Positions 28,941-38,379 of a DNA stretch of 64,000 nucleotides are shown one piece after another; the first letter of the stretch is position 1; each line of letters opens with the position of its first letter. The notes under the pieces were generated by a model. The model was given only the letters and a program-made list of their open reading frames with translations. It did no database searches and was not told the origin of the DNA. Made by a program: the position numbers and the translations under genes. The DNA comes from Pseudomonas oryzae (lineage in GTDB: Bacteria > Pseudomonadota > Gammaproteobacteria > Pseudomonadales > Pseudomonadaceae). The stretch lies in assembly GCF_900104805.1 (NCBI RefSeq), contig NZ_LT629751.1, positions 868,001 through 932,000 on the forward strand. The letters run 5' to 3'.

Positions 28941-29347
28941 GGCTGGCGCGCCCCGCCGCCCAGGTTGTGCTTGAGCGCCTGGGTCAGGCGCGCGGCGAAA
29001 CTGCCGTCGAGGGCCGCGCCGCTGGCCGCGGCCGGCTCGACCGGCGGCGCCGGCAGCTCGTGCAGCTTGCTGATCTGCCCGGGGGTGACGCCGAGCACCA
29101 GCCAGGTGCCCTCGACCTCGACGATCACCACCCGCTCGCGCTGGCCCAGCGCGGTGCTGCCGCGCACCCGTAGCGTCTGCCCGGGCAGCTGGCGGCCGGC
29201 ATTGAGGCGGCGCAGCAGCCAGCTGCACAGCAGGATCAGGCCGATCACCAGCAGCAGGGCGAGGCCGGTCTTGCCCAGCGTGGCCATGCCGAGCAGGGCG
29301 TCGCCGCTGCCGCCGGCGGCCTGCTGGGCAGTCGCGAGGCTGCTCAT
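28937..29347 (-). CDS. fliO: Flagellar export accessory protein FliO
   Basis: A 136-residue protein with one N-terminal membrane helix ([22 protein letters not shown], residues ~27-48) and a cytoplasmic part containing [25 protein letters not shown] and [16 protein letters not shown], both typical of FliO. It assists FliP assembly. It overlaps fliN and fliP by 4 bp each (ATGA). Confidence 0.93.
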   Translation of the reverse strand: MSSLATAQQAAGGSGDALLGMATLGKTGLALLLVIGLILLCSWLLRRLNAGRQLPGQTLRVRGSTALGQRERVVIVEVEGTWLVLGVTPGQISKLHELPAPPVEPAAASGAALDGSFAARLTQALKHNLGGGARQP

Positions 29348-29823
29348 CGATTGAGCTTCTGCACGCGTTCGGACGGGGTGATGATCTCGGTGATGCGGAT
29401 GCCGTACTTGTCCTCCACCACCACCACCTCGCCCTGGGCGATCAGGTAGCCGTTGATCAGGATGTCCATCGGCTCTCCGGCCAGGCCGTCCAGTTCGATC
29501 ACCGAACCCTGGGCCAGCTCGAGCAGCTGCTTGATGGTGATGCGCGTGCGGCCGAGCTCGACGCTGAGCTTGACCGGAATGTCCATGATCATTTCCAGAT
29601 CGCGCATGCCGGCGGCGCCGGCGCCCTTATCCAGCGGCTTGAACACGCTTTCCCCGGCGCTCTTCACGCTGGCGGCCGGCGGCGTGGCGGCGGCCTGCTC
29701 GGCGAAGGCGGCAGCCCAGGGATCGTCCTCGGCGGCGGGCGGCGCGCCTGCGGACTGCTCGGCCATGGCGCTGGCCCAGTCGGCGTCGAGGCCGGATTGC
29801 TCGGGGGAGTTCGGATCAGTCAT
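29344..29823 (-). CDS. fliN: Flagellar motor switch protein FliN
   Basis: A 159-residue switch/C-ring protein. After a variable Ala/Pro-rich N-terminal ~80 residues the conserved SpoA domain runs [35 protein letters not shown] to the C-terminus. The N-terminal part may contact FliH. It overlaps fliM by 8 bp. Confidence 0.97.
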   Translation of the reverse strand: MTDPNSPEQSGLDADWASAMAEQSAGAPPAAEDDPWAAAFAEQAAATPPAASVKSAGESVFKPLDKGAGAAGMRDLEMIMDIPVKLSVELGRTRITIKQLLELAQGSVIELDGLAGEPMDILINGYLIAQGEVVVVEDKYGIRITEIITPSERVQKLNR

Positions 29824-30868
29824 GGTTGGATTCCTTGGCCGCGGGCACGGCGCCCTTGGCGAACAGATCGGCGGAAGCCTTGGCTGAGGGCGGCGTGTGG
29901 TCGACCAGGCGGGTCACCCGCAGGGCGCGCAGGCCGTTCTGGCTGCCGTATTCGCACTGCATCACCGGCACGCCGTCGACCCGGGCGCTGACCTGCTCGG
30001 GCAGCTCGATGGGCAGCACGTCGCCGATCTTCAGCGCCATGATCCGCGCGATGCTGGTGGGGATCTCGACGAAGTCGGCGATCAGCTCCACCTGCGACTG
30101 GCGGATCTCGCCGGCGATGCGCTGGCTCCACTGGCGATCCTCGGCGGGGTTGCTGTCGGTCAGCGGCCCGTTGAGCAGGTCGCGCAGCGGCTCGATCATC
30201 GAGTAGGGGATGCAGATGTTGAAGTCGCTGGCCAGGTTGCCGACTTCCAGGTGGAAGGTGGTGTTGACCACGATCTCGTTCGGCGAGCTGGTGATGTTGG
30301 CGAACTTGACCTGCATTTCCGAGCGCAGGAAGTCGATCTCCAGCGGATAGACCGCGCGCCAGGCGTCGGTGTACGACTCCAGCGCCAGGCCCAGCAGACG
30401 GCGGATGATGCGCTGCTCGGTGTTGGTGAACTCGCGCCCCTCGTTCTTGGTGAGGAAGCGGCCGTCGCCGCCGAACAGGTTGTCGACCACCATGAACACC
30501 AGGCTCGGCGGGAACACCACCAGCGCGGTGCCGCGCAGCGGCTTCATGGCGATCAGGTTGAGGTTGGTCGGCACCGGCACGTTGCGGACGAACTCGCTGT
30601 AGCTCTGGTAGCGCACGCTGTCCACGGTGATGTCTGCACTGCGCCGGATCAGGTTGAACAGCGCCATGCGAAAGCGCCGGGCGAAGCGCTCGTTGATGAT
30701 CTCCAGCGCCGGCAGACGGCCGCGGATCACCCGCCGCTGGGTGGCCGGATCGTAGGGGCGCACGCGCAGCTGGCCGGCGCTGTCGCTGGCCTGGGACTCG
30801 TCCTCGCCGGTGACGCCCTTGAGCAGGGCGTCGATCTCGTCCTGCGAGAGCAGATCGTTCTGGGACAT
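29816..30868 (-). CDS. fliM: Flagellar motor switch protein FliM
   Basis: A 350-residue switch protein. The N-terminal LLSQDEIDALLKG is the CheY-P binding peptide. The middle domain contains NLFGGDGRF (GG-x-GR motif, contacts FliG). The C-terminal SpoA domain (LPIELPEQVSARVDGVPVM) pairs with FliN. CheY is encoded at 59.2 kb, so the whole switch-signalling chain is present in the window. Confidence 0.98.
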   Translation of the reverse strand: MSQNDLLSQDEIDALLKGVTGEDESQASDSAGQLRVRPYDPATQRRVIRGRLPALEIINERFARRFRMALFNLIRRSADITVDSVRYQSYSEFVRNVPVPTNLNLIAMKPLRGTALVVFPPSLVFMVVDNLFGGDGRFLTKNEGREFTNTEQRIIRRLLGLALESYTDAWRAVYPLEIDFLRSEMQVKFANITSSPNEIVVNTTFHLEVGNLASDFNICIPYSMIEPLRDLLNGPLTDSNPAEDRQWSQRIAGEIRQSQVELIADFVEIPTSIARIMALKIGDVLPIELPEQVSARVDGVPVMQCEYGSQNGLRALRVTRLVDHTPPSAKASADLFAKGAVPAAKESNHD

Positions 30869-30872
30869 GGCG

Positions 30873-31364
30873 CTACTGCACGATGAAGTCGGAGAACAGC
30901 ACGCCGTCGATCATCAGCGGCGGCTGCGGGCTGGTCAGCGGCGTGCCGAACAGGCCGAGGATCTGCGCGGTGAGGGCGTCCTTGCCGGCCGGCGTGATCA
31001 GCTCGCTGGCCTTCTGGCTGGCCATCAGCATCAGCAGGCGGCTGCGCACCTCTGGCATGTGCTCCTTGAGCAGGGTTTCGGTGGCCTGGTCGCCGACCTT
31101 CAGCGACAGGCCGATGTACAGCAGGCGCTGCTCGCCGGGCTCGCCCTGCAGGTTGACGGTGAACGGGCTGATCGGCACGAACAGCGGCGTCGGCGCCTTG
31201 ACCGGCGCGCTGGGCGCCTCGGCGGCACTGGCCGTCAGATTGCCGAGCTTGCCGCTGCTCACCAGGAAGTAGACACCTGCCGCGCTGCCGCCCGAAAAGA
31301 GCAGGATCAGCAGGACGATCACCAGCCAGGGAGTGGATTTGCCGGTGGATTCGGTGTTGGCCAT
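30873..31364 (-). CDS. fliL: Flagellar basal body protein FliL
   Basis: A 163-residue single-pass inner-membrane protein. The helix PWLVIVLLILLFSGGSAAGVYFLV is at ~15-38. The periplasmic domain contains FVPISPFTVNLQ and LLYIGLSLKVGDQ, and the protein ends LFSDFIVQ, all FliL-like. ATG at 31364 is chosen as giving the usual short cytoplasmic N-terminus. It heads the fliLMNOPQR run. The 117-bp gap from fliK contains a hairpin. Confidence 0.95.
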   Translation of the reverse strand: MANTESTGKSTPWLVIVLLILLFSGGSAAGVYFLVSSGKLGNLTASAAEAPSAPVKAPTPLFVPISPFTVNLQGEPGEQRLLYIGLSLKVGDQATETLLKEHMPEVRSRLLMLMASQKASELITPAGKDALTAQILGLFGTPLTSPQPPLMIDGVLFSDFIVQ

Positions 31365-31420
31365 GGGGGTGCGCTCGAGGGACGGATTACAGGGTGAGGA
31401 GTATGGCGTTGGCAACGCTG

Positions 31421-31453
31421 GCTCGATGGGCCGAAAAAGCCAGCCAATCGAGC
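31421..31453 (-). terminator. Possible hairpin between fliK and fliL
   Basis: GCTCGAT/ATCGAGC (31421-31427, 31447-31453) forms a 7-bp stem, extended inside a single mismatch by GGC/GCC pairs. There is no T-tract. In enteric bacteria fliFGHIJK and fliLMNOPQR are separate operons, so this could end the former or attenuate read-through. Confidence 0.35.
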
Positions 31454-31481
31454 CTATCTTCAGGTTTTGCCGTCAGCCGGT

Positions 31482-32765
31482 TCAGGCGTACAGGTCGACC
31501 TGGCCACGCAGTGTGCGTGGAGCCAGCGGGGCGCGGGGCTCGTCGCCGTCGCCCGGCACCGCGGCAAGGTCGCTGCCCTGGCGGTTGCCCGTGCCGCCGC
31601 CGGCCTGCTGCTCGCCCTGCGGCTGGTGCTGCGCGCCCACCGAGGTTTCGCCCAGGTTGATGCCCTGGGCCGCCAGCGCCTCGCGCAATTGCGGAAGGGC
31701 CTGTTCGACGGCGGCGCGCACCTGCGGATGGGCGGAGAGGAACTGCGCCTGGGCGCCCAGCTCGCCGAGCTTGAGGCTGACCGACAGCGGTCCCAGCTCG
31801 CTGGGGTGCAGGTGCAGCTCGATCTGCTGCTCGCCGCGCTGGTGCAGGCCGATCAGCTGGCGGCCGAGATCCTGCTGCCATTCGCGGCTGGCCAGCGGGG
31901 CGGCGAGGATGGCGGACGGCGCAGCGCCGCCGGCCATCCCGGCGAGGGTGGGGGTGCCGGGCGGCATAGCGCTGGGGGCCATTCCGCTGGGCGGCAATCC
32001 GCTGGGCGGCAGGCCGTTCCCGGTCGCGGCCGAACCCGGTGCAGCGTCCGCCAGGCTGGACGTGACGGCCGGCGTCGCGGCGATATCGCTGCCCGTTTCG
32101 GCGCCGGCCTGGGCGGGGGCCGCGGCGTCGACGGCAAGGCCCGGAGCGGTCGGATCCTGCGCTGCGAGCGGCAGTCCGGCGCCGGTGGCGCTTGCCTCCC
32201 GCGTCGAGGGCTGGAGCAGCGTCTGCCGGCTGGAGGCACCGGCCACGGCGGCAATCGACTCCGGACTGTGCCCCGCAGTGACCGGGGTGGCGGCGAGCGG
32301 ACTGCCGCCCGGCGTCTGTGCCGCGATGGCCGCCGCCTGCAGGGGGGCGATGGCAGCGGCGCTCTCGGCCCCCGGCAACTGGCCGGCCTGCTCGATCAGC
32401 GCGAGGCGCCGGCGAATCTCGTCGAGGGCATCCAGCGGTTGCAGCGGCGCGGCATTCGCGCCGGTATCCGCCAGGGTGCTGGCGTGCGCCGGCGCTGGCG
32501 GCGACTGCATGTCGGCCTCTGCCGGCGGTGCGTTGTCGTCCGGCTTGAGGGGCTGCGTCTGCGTTTCCCGGGTGTCCGCGACCGAGGCGGAGTTCTTGGC
32601 GGGTGCCTTGGCCGCCGGGCTCGCCGAGGCTGCGCCGGCGTCGCCGGCCGCGGCGTGCGCCTGCTGCAGGTGGCGGGCGAAGCGGTCCGTGCCGGTCGCT
32701 GGGCCCTGGCTGCTGCGCGGCTGGGCGCCGGCGGAGGGGGCGGCGCCGATGATGCTGATGTCCAT
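31482..32765 (-). CDS. fliK: Flagellar hook-length control protein FliK
   Basis: A 427-residue hook-length ruler. A long Ala/Pro/Ser-rich N-terminal two-thirds (to ~residue 290) is followed by the conserved C-terminal substrate-switching domain (EWQQDLGRQLIGLHQRGEQQIELHLHPSELGPLSVSLKLGELGAQAQFLSAHPQVRAAVEQALPQLREAL), the classical Flg_hook domain. The ATG at 32765 lies 8 bp after fliJ. A GTG four codons upstream is an alternative. A second protein with a similar C-terminal domain is encoded at 41.1-42.2 kb. Confidence 0.95.
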   Translation of the reverse strand: MDISIIGAAPSAGAQPRSSQGPATGTDRFARHLQQAHAAAGDAGAASASPAAKAPAKNSASVADTRETQTQPLKPDDNAPPAEADMQSPPAPAHASTLADTGANAAPLQPLDALDEIRRRLALIEQAGQLPGAESAAAIAPLQAAAIAAQTPGGSPLAATPVTAGHSPESIAAVAGASSRQTLLQPSTREASATGAGLPLAAQDPTAPGLAVDAAAPAQAGAETGSDIAATPAVTSSLADAAPGSAATGNGLPPSGLPPSGMAPSAMPPGTPTLAGMAGGAAPSAILAAPLASREWQQDLGRQLIGLHQRGEQQIELHLHPSELGPLSVSLKLGELGAQAQFLSAHPQVRAAVEQALPQLREALAAQGINLGETSVGAQHQPQGEQQAGGGTGNRQGSDLAAVPGDGDEPRAPLAPRTLRGQVDLYA

Positions 32766-32773
32766 GGAACTGC

Positions 32774-33244
32774 TCACAGGCTGTTGCCGGAAGAAGAGGT
32801 GAAGGCGTTGCCGCGCAGGCGCAGCTGGGCGCTCAGCTCGTCGGTGATGCGCTGCTGGCTGCGGCTGTCGCGCAGCTGCTCGGCCTGCGCGCGGCGCTCG
32901 ATGAGGGTGTGGTAGGAGTTGAGCTTGCGCTGCTGCTCCAGCCACTGCTGCTGGCGCTGGCTGACCTGGCGCTGCTGGTCGTGCAGGCTCAGACGAGCGC
33001 GGTCGATGGCGTCGTCCAGGGTGCGCAGGAAGGCCTGGTAGTTGAGCAGGCTGGCCGGCTCCATGCCTTCCTGCATGGCCTGCTGCAGGCCGCGGGCGTA
33101 TTCGTGGCGGTAGTGCTGCAGGGTGTCCAGCTGGCCCTGGGCCTGCTGCTGGCTGCGCCGCGCGCCGGCCAGCTGGCGGCCGGCGTTGTCGACGGCCTCG
33201 CGGGTCAGCTCGATCAGGGTGTCGAGTGCGGATGAGCGGGACAT
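32774..33244 (-). CDS. fliJ: Flagellar export chaperone FliJ
   Basis: A 156-residue almost wholly helical coiled-coil protein (SALDTLIELTREAVDNAGRQLAGARRSQQQAQGQLDTLQHYRHEY onwards), matching FliJ in size, charge and place between fliI and fliK. FliJ sits in the FliI ATPase ring and activates the export gate. FliJ sequences are weakly conserved, so position carries part of the evidence. Confidence 0.92.
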   Translation of the reverse strand: MSRSSALDTLIELTREAVDNAGRQLAGARRSQQQAQGQLDTLQHYRHEYARGLQQAMQEGMEPASLLNYQAFLRTLDDAIDRARLSLHDQQRQVSQRQQQWLEQQRKLNSYHTLIERRAQAEQLRDSRSQQRITDELSAQLRLRGNAFTSSSGNSL

Positions 33245-33266
33245 GCCGGATCACCTCTCCATCAGG

Positions 33267-34655
33267 TCAGACCCCGGGAACCAGGGCGGAAAGTTGCTGC
33301 AGGGTCGCCTCGATGCCGGCGCGCTCGTCGATGCGCTGCTGGAGGAAGCGTTCCAGACGCGGATACAGGTTGACCGCGTGGTCGAGCTGCTGATCGTGGC
33401 CGGCGACGTAGGCGCCGACGCTGATCAGGTCGCGGTTGCGCTGGTAGCGCGACAGCGCCTGCTTGAACTGCTGGGCGCGGCGGCGCTGCTGCTCGCTGAC
33501 GATGGCGGTCATCGCCCGGCTGATCGACGCCTCGATGTCGATGGCCGGGTAGTGGCCGCTCTCGGCCAGCTGGCGCGACAGCACCACGTGGCCGTCGAGG
33601 ATCGCCCGCGCCGAGTCGGCGATCGGGTCCTGCTGGTCGTCGCCCTCGCTGAGCACGGTATAAAAGGCGGTGATCGAGCCGCCGCCGCGCGGGCCGTTGC
33701 CGGTCTTCTCCACCAGCTTGGGCAGCTTGGCGAACACCGACGGCGGGTAGCCCTTGGTCGCCGGCGGCTCGCCGATGGCCAGGGCGATCTCGCGCTGGGC
33801 CATGGCATAGCGGGTCAGCGAGTCCATGATCAGCAGCACGTCGCGGCCCTGGTCGCGGAAGTCCTCGGCCAGGCGGGTGGCGTAGGCGGCGCCCTGCAGG
33901 CGCTTGAGCGGCGAGGTGTCGGCCGGCGCGGCGACCACCACGGCGCGGCGACGGCCTTCCTCGCCGAGGATGTTGTCGATGAAGTCCTGCACCTCGCGGC
34001 CACGCTCGCCGATCAGGCCGACGACGATCACGTCGGCGCGGGTGAAGCGCGCCATCATGCCGAGCAGCACCGACTTGCCGACGCCAGAGCCGGCGAACAG
34101 GCCCATGCGCTGGCCGCGGCCGACGCTGAGCAGGCCGTTGATGGCGCGGATGCCGACGTCGATCTGCTCCTCGATCGGCGCGCGGTTGAGCGGGTTGATC
34201 GGCTCGGTGGCCAGCGGCGCGTAGTGGCAGTCCTCGGGTAGCGGCAGCCCATCCAGCGGCTGGCCGCCGCCATCGAGCACCCGGCCGAGCAGCGCGCTGC
34301 CGAGCGGGAAGCGCCTTGCGCTCTCGCGCTCGCCGGCGCTGTCGGCGAGCGGGAACACCCGCGCGCCGGGCAGCAGGCCGCTGATCTCCTCCAGCGGCAT
34401 GAGGAACAGCTTCTCGCCGGCGAAGCCGACCACCTCGGCCTCGGCGCAACTGGGCTGCTGCCGGGCCGCGCCGCGCGGCGACAGCTCGATGCGGCACACG
34501 CCGCCCAGCGGCACCTGCAGGCCGGTGGCCTCCAGCACCATGCCGGTGGCGCGGATCACCCGGCCGCTGGCCGAGTAGTGCGGCACCGCGGCGATGCGCC
34601 GGCTGACGCTGGAAAGAGTCTGTTGCCAGTGCTGCTGGTGCGGGTTGGCGGCCAT
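33267..34655 (-). CDS. fliI: Flagellum-specific ATPase FliI
   Basis: A 462-residue F1-beta-like export ATPase. The Walker A motif AGSGVGKS is at 188-195, and Walker B is in [38 protein letters not shown]. It energises export of rod, hook and filament proteins with FliH and FliJ, encoded on either side. The start lies 3 bp after the fliH stop. Confidence 0.98.
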   Translation of the reverse strand: MAANPHQQHWQQTLSSVSRRIAAVPHYSASGRVIRATGMVLEATGLQVPLGGVCRIELSPRGAARQQPSCAEAEVVGFAGEKLFLMPLEEISGLLPGARVFPLADSAGERESARRFPLGSALLGRVLDGGGQPLDGLPLPEDCHYAPLATEPINPLNRAPIEEQIDVGIRAINGLLSVGRGQRMGLFAGSGVGKSVLLGMMARFTRADVIVVGLIGERGREVQDFIDNILGEEGRRRAVVVAAPADTSPLKRLQGAAYATRLAEDFRDQGRDVLLIMDSLTRYAMAQREIALAIGEPPATKGYPPSVFAKLPKLVEKTGNGPRGGGSITAFYTVLSEGDDQQDPIADSARAILDGHVVLSRQLAESGHYPAIDIEASISRAMTAIVSEQQRRRAQQFKQALSRYQRNRDLISVGAYVAGHDQQLDHAVNLYPRLERFLQQRIDERAGIEATLQQLSALVPGV

Positions 34656-34658
34656 GCT

Positions 34659-35396
34659 TCAGCTCCCCAGGTCCGGGGCGTGGAGGGCAGCCTGCTGGCG
34701 ATGACGGATCTGCGCGACCAGCGCTTCCCAGCGCCGTTCGCGGCTGGCGTCCAGCTCGCCGCTGGCGGCGCTGGCCCGGCAGCCGCCGCGACTGATCTCG
34801 CCGTCCGGCTGCAGGCGCCAGCCGGCGGCCTCCAGTTCGGCGCCGAGGTGCGCCTTGACCAGCAGCAGGTCGGCCGGATGCAGCCACAGGCGCGGCTGGC
34901 CGCTGAGCGCCGGCTCGCTGTGCAGCAGCTCGCGGACGATCTCGAGGATCTGTTCGGGGTGCGCCTCCAGGGCCTCGCCGGCCAGCTGGCGGCCGGTGAC
35001 CAGCGCCAGGTCGACCAGTTGCGCGGCGATCTGCTCGTCGAGCTGGGCCAGCGCGGCGCTGAACTGCGCGGCCAGACCCTGCAGCGGTTGCAGGGTCTGC
35101 TGTAGTTGCTGCTGCAGCTCCAGCTCGCCCTGGCGGCGACCTTCTTCGAGGCCGGCCGCATAGCCGGCGTCGCGGCCTTCGGCGAAGCCCTCGCGGTAGC
35201 CCTGCTCGCGCGCCTGCTGCTGGGCCTGTTCGCGCAGCGCCTGCAGTTCGGCGTTGCGCTTGAAGGCGGCCTGGCGCAGGGCTTCCTGGCGCTGCGTCTC
35301 GCGCTGCTGGCGGCCGGCCTGCGGCGGGCTGGCCAGCTCCTCCATCTGCCAGGGGCGCCACTGCTCCCCGTCGTGCGGCGGCCGCCGTTCAGACAT
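34659..35396 (-). CDS. fliH: Flagellar export ATPase regulator FliH
   Basis: A 245-residue cytosolic protein. The N-terminal half is a Gln/Arg/Glu-rich coiled coil with a repeated GxxxG-like stretch (YREGFAEGRDAGYAAGLEEGRRQG, ~70-93), diagnostic of FliH. The C-terminal part is V-ATPase subunit E-like. It overlaps fliG by 8 bp. Confidence 0.95.
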   Translation of the reverse strand: MSERRPPHDGEQWRPWQMEELASPPQAGRQQRETQRQEALRQAAFKRNAELQALREQAQQQAREQGYREGFAEGRDAGYAAGLEEGRRQGELELQQQLQQTLQPLQGLAAQFSAALAQLDEQIAAQLVDLALVTGRQLAGEALEAHPEQILEIVRELLHSEPALSGQPRLWLHPADLLLVKAHLGAELEAAGWRLQPDGEISRGGCRASAASGELDASRERRWEALVAQIRHRQQAALHAPDLGS

Positions 35397-36384
35397 AGGA
35401 ATCGTCCCCGCTGCCGAGCACTATCTCGCCGCTGTCGGCCAGGCGGCGGACCACCAGCAGGATCGCCTTCTGCTCGGCCTCGACCTGCGACACGCGGATC
35501 GGCCCGCGCGCCTCGAGGTCCTCGCGGAACAGCTGGGCGGCGCGCTGCGACATGTTGCGCAGGAACTTGTCGAGCAGCGCGGGCTCGGCGCCCTTGAGCG
35601 CCACCACCAGCGAGTTGGTGTCGACTTCCTTGAGGATGAGCTGGATGCCGCGATCGTCGACGTCGAGCAGGTTCTCGAAGAGGAACATCTCGTCGAGGAT
35701 CTTCTGCGCCAGGTCCTCGTTGTGCGCGCGCAGGGTCTCGATGGCCGACTCTTCCTGGGTGGAGTTGAACAGGTTGAGCAGTTCGGCGGCGGTGCGCACG
35801 CCGCCCATCTTGCTGCGCTTGAGGTTCTGGCCGTCGAGCATGCCGCCGAGCACCTCGGTGAGCTCCTGCAGCGCCGCCGGCTGCACGCCGTTGAAGGTGG
35901 CGACGCGCAGGATGATGTCGTTGCGCAGGCGCTCGTCGAACAGGGCGAGGATGTCGGCCGCCTGGCCGCGCTCGAGATGCACGAGGATGGTGGCGATGAT
36001 CTGCGGATGCTCGTCGCGGATCAGTTCGGCGACCATGGCCGGCTCCATCAGGTTGAGCTTGTCGATGCCCGAACTGGTGCCGCTGGCGTCGAGGATGTCC
36101 TCGATCAGGGTCTCGGCGCGCTCGCTGCCGAGGGCCTTGGTCAGCACCGCGCGGATATGGTCGCTGGACAGCAGGTTGATCGCCGCGTACTGCTCGGTCT
36201 CGTCGAAGAAGTCGTCGAGGACCTGGCGCATCTCCTCATGGGAGACCTGCTGCATGCGCGCCATCTCCAGGCTGACCGCCTCGATGTCCTGGGTAGTCAG
36301 GTACTTGAACACTTCCGCGGCGCTGTCCTCGTCGAGGCTGAGGAGGAGGATGGCACTGCGGCGGACGCCGCTCATCTCAGTCAT
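35389..36384 (-). CDS. fliG: Flagellar motor switch protein FliG
   Basis: A 331-residue torque-generating switch protein. The N-terminal FliF-binding region starts near RRSAILLLSLDEDSAAEVFKYL. The middle domain has the EHPQ motif (IRDEHPQIIATILVHL). The C-terminal domain carries the charged torque helix (DKFLRNMSQRAAQLFREDLEARGPIR). It overlaps fliF and fliH by 8 bp each, giving tight coupling. Confidence 0.98.
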   Translation of the reverse strand: MTEMSGVRRSAILLLSLDEDSAAEVFKYLTTQDIEAVSLEMARMQQVSHEEMRQVLDDFFDETEQYAAINLLSSDHIRAVLTKALGSERAETLIEDILDASGTSSGIDKLNLMEPAMVAELIRDEHPQIIATILVHLERGQAADILALFDERLRNDIILRVATFNGVQPAALQELTEVLGGMLDGQNLKRSKMGGVRTAAELLNLFNSTQEESAIETLRAHNEDLAQKILDEMFLFENLLDVDDRGIQLILKEVDTNSLVVALKGAEPALLDKFLRNMSQRAAQLFREDLEARGPIRVSQVEAEQKAILLVVRRLADSGEIVLGSGDDSYV

Positions 36385-38140
36385 TCTTCTTCATCCAGCC
36401 GCTGATGATCATGGCGATCAGACGTGGATCCTCCTGCGCCATTTCGCGCAGGCTGGCCAGGTTGTGTTCATAGACCGCCGAGCGGCGGCGCAGGCGGCGC
36501 TGCAGTTCGCCGGTGGCGGCCGCGGCCGCGTCTGCCGGGTCGCTCGGCTCGCCGCCGGCGGCGCTGCCGGCCGGGCCGACGCTGGCGATCGCGGCGCTTT
36601 CCCCGGCCTCGACGGCCGGCGCCGGCGGCGGTGCGTAACGGCGCATCAGCGGGCGCAACAGCAGCAGCCAGAGCAGCAGGGCGGCCAGGGCGACCATCAG
36701 GTAGCGGGCGATCGAGGTGGCCATCACGAAGAATTCCGGGGTCTGCCACCAGGGACTGACGGCCACGCTCTCGGTCGCCTCGGTGAACGGGCTGTTGACC
36801 ACTTCCAGCTGGTCGCCGCGGCTTTCGGAGTAGCCCATGGCCTGGCGCACCAGACGGTTGATCTGCTCCAGTTCGGCCTCGCTGAGGGCTTCGCGGGTCG
36901 GCTTGCCGTCGGCGTCGACGCCGCTGCGGTAGTTGACCACCACGGCCGCGGTCAGGCGCTTGATGCTGCCGCGGCGCAGCTGGACATGCTCGACGCTGCG
37001 GTCGACCTCGTAGTTGACCAGGCTGTCGCGCTGCGCCGAACCCTGGCCGTTGGCGGCCGCCGGGTTGGCCGCCGCTGCGGTGTCCTGGGTGCCCTGGCCC
37101 TGCGGCTGCGCCGCTCCCGGCGGGGTCGGCGCGGGCGGGGTCGGCGGGGTGTTGGACAGGGCGCCCGGCACGCCGCGCGCCTGCTGGCCGTCGCCGCTGT
37201 AGTTCTCGCTCGACTGCTGGCTGCGGATCGCCGCCTCGCCGGGGGTCTGATTGGGGGTGAAGCGCTCGGCGGTCTGCTCGCGGTTGGCGAAGTCGATATC
37301 CACGGCCACCTGGGCGCGCACGTTCCCGGCGCCGAGGATCGGGCTGAGGATGCGCTCGATGCGCCGCTGGTAGGAGCTTTCGATCTCGTCGATGTAGCTG
37401 AGCTGGCTGCCGTCGAGGTCGCGGCCCTCGCCGCCGGGCGCCGACAGCAGGCGACCGTTCTGGTCGACCACGGTGACCGCCTCGGCGGTCAGCTCCGGCA
37501 CGCTGGAGCTGACCATGTGCACGATGGCGTCGACCTGGCCTTCGCCGAGGCTGCGCCCCGGATGCAGGGTGAGTACCACCGAGGCGCTGGCCGGCTGGCG
37601 GTCGCGGACGAAGATCGACTGCTTGGCCATCGCCAGGTGCACGCGCGCCTTGGCCACCGGGCCGAGCGATTCGATCGAGCGCGCCAGCTCGCCTTCCAGG
37701 CCGCGCTGGAAGTTGATGTGCTCGGCGAACTGGCTGACGCCGAAGGCCTGCTTGTCCATCAGCTCGAAGCCGACGTTGCCGGCCTGCGGCAGGCCCTGTT
37801 CGGCCAGTTGCAGGCGCAGCGCATGCATCTGCTCGGCCGGCACCAGCAGGCTGTTGCCGCCTTCGCTGAGGCGATAGGGCACGCCGCGCTTGTCCAGCTC
37901 GGCGATGATGCGCCCGCCGTCGGCTTCGCTGAAGTTGGAGTAGAGCACCCGGTAGTCCGGCGCCTGTGCCCACAGCAACAGGGCGACCAGCGCGGCGATG
38001 GAGGCTGCGCCGGCGATCATCACCGGCAGCGGCGGGATGCCGCGCACCCGGGCCAGCAGGCGCTCGAGCCCGCTGCCGGTGCTGCTGTTGGCGGCGGCGC
38101 TGGCGGGGGCGCCGGCAGCGGCAGGCGTCGCGCTGCTCAT
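36377..38140 (-). CDS. fliF: Flagellar MS-ring protein FliF
   Basis: A 587-residue MS-ring subunit. TM1 is at ~38-60, the ring-building periplasmic domains contain YRVLYSNFSEADGGRIIAELDKRGVPYRL and RARVHLAMAKQSIFVRDRQPASASVVL, TM2 is at ~480-500, and the C-terminal FliG-binding tail (LREMAQEDPRLIAMIISGWMKKND) follows. It heads the fliFGHIJK unit and is divergent from fliE, as in enteric bacteria rather than in typical Pseudomonas, where fliE and fliF are co-directional. Confidence 0.97.
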   Translation of the reverse strand: MSSATPAAAGAPASAAANSSTGSGLERLLARVRGIPPLPVMIAGAASIAALVALLLWAQAPDYRVLYSNFSEADGGRIIAELDKRGVPYRLSEGGNSLLVPAEQMHALRLQLAEQGLPQAGNVGFELMDKQAFGVSQFAEHINFQRGLEGELARSIESLGPVAKARVHLAMAKQSIFVRDRQPASASVVLTLHPGRSLGEGQVDAIVHMVSSSVPELTAEAVTVVDQNGRLLSAPGGEGRDLDGSQLSYIDEIESSYQRRIERILSPILGAGNVRAQVAVDIDFANREQTAERFTPNQTPGEAAIRSQQSSENYSGDGQQARGVPGALSNTPPTPPAPTPPGAAQPQGQGTQDTAAAANPAAANGQGSAQRDSLVNYEVDRSVEHVQLRRGSIKRLTAAVVVNYRSGVDADGKPTREALSEAELEQINRLVRQAMGYSESRGDQLEVVNSPFTEATESVAVSPWWQTPEFFVMATSIARYLMVALAALLLWLLLLRPLMRRYAPPPAPAVEAGESAAIASVGPAGSAAGGEPSDPADAAAAATGELQRRLRRRSAVYEHNLASLREMAQEDPRLIAMIISGWMKKND

Positions 38141-38280
38141 GCGCAGTTCCGTGGGGCGGTCGGGAGGGATACCAGGGGCATTGCGGGTTCCGCTAGCAAG
38201 GTCGGTCGCGAAGCCCCGCCGGGCGCGGGCGGAGCTGTAGTTGCGTCATTATGCGTCGGCGACCTCTGGCTAAAGGTCTG

Positions 38281-38296
38281 AAAAGCCGCGGCTTTT
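38281..38296. promoter_or_regulatory. 16-bp perfect palindrome in the fliF-fliE intergenic region
   Basis: AAAAGCCGCGGCTTTT is fully self-complementary. It lies 141 bp upstream of fliF and 84 bp upstream of fliE. It is a candidate regulator-binding site for the divergent pair. The match to an FlhDC half-site is weak because the usual 10-12 bp centre is missing. Confidence 0.35.
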
Positions 38297-38379
38297 GCCG
38301 TCAATTGGGGGCATGGGCGGCGCCCGTCGGTTGCTAGGCTTGCCAGCATCCCGAATTCCCGTCTGCCCGGAACCCATCG

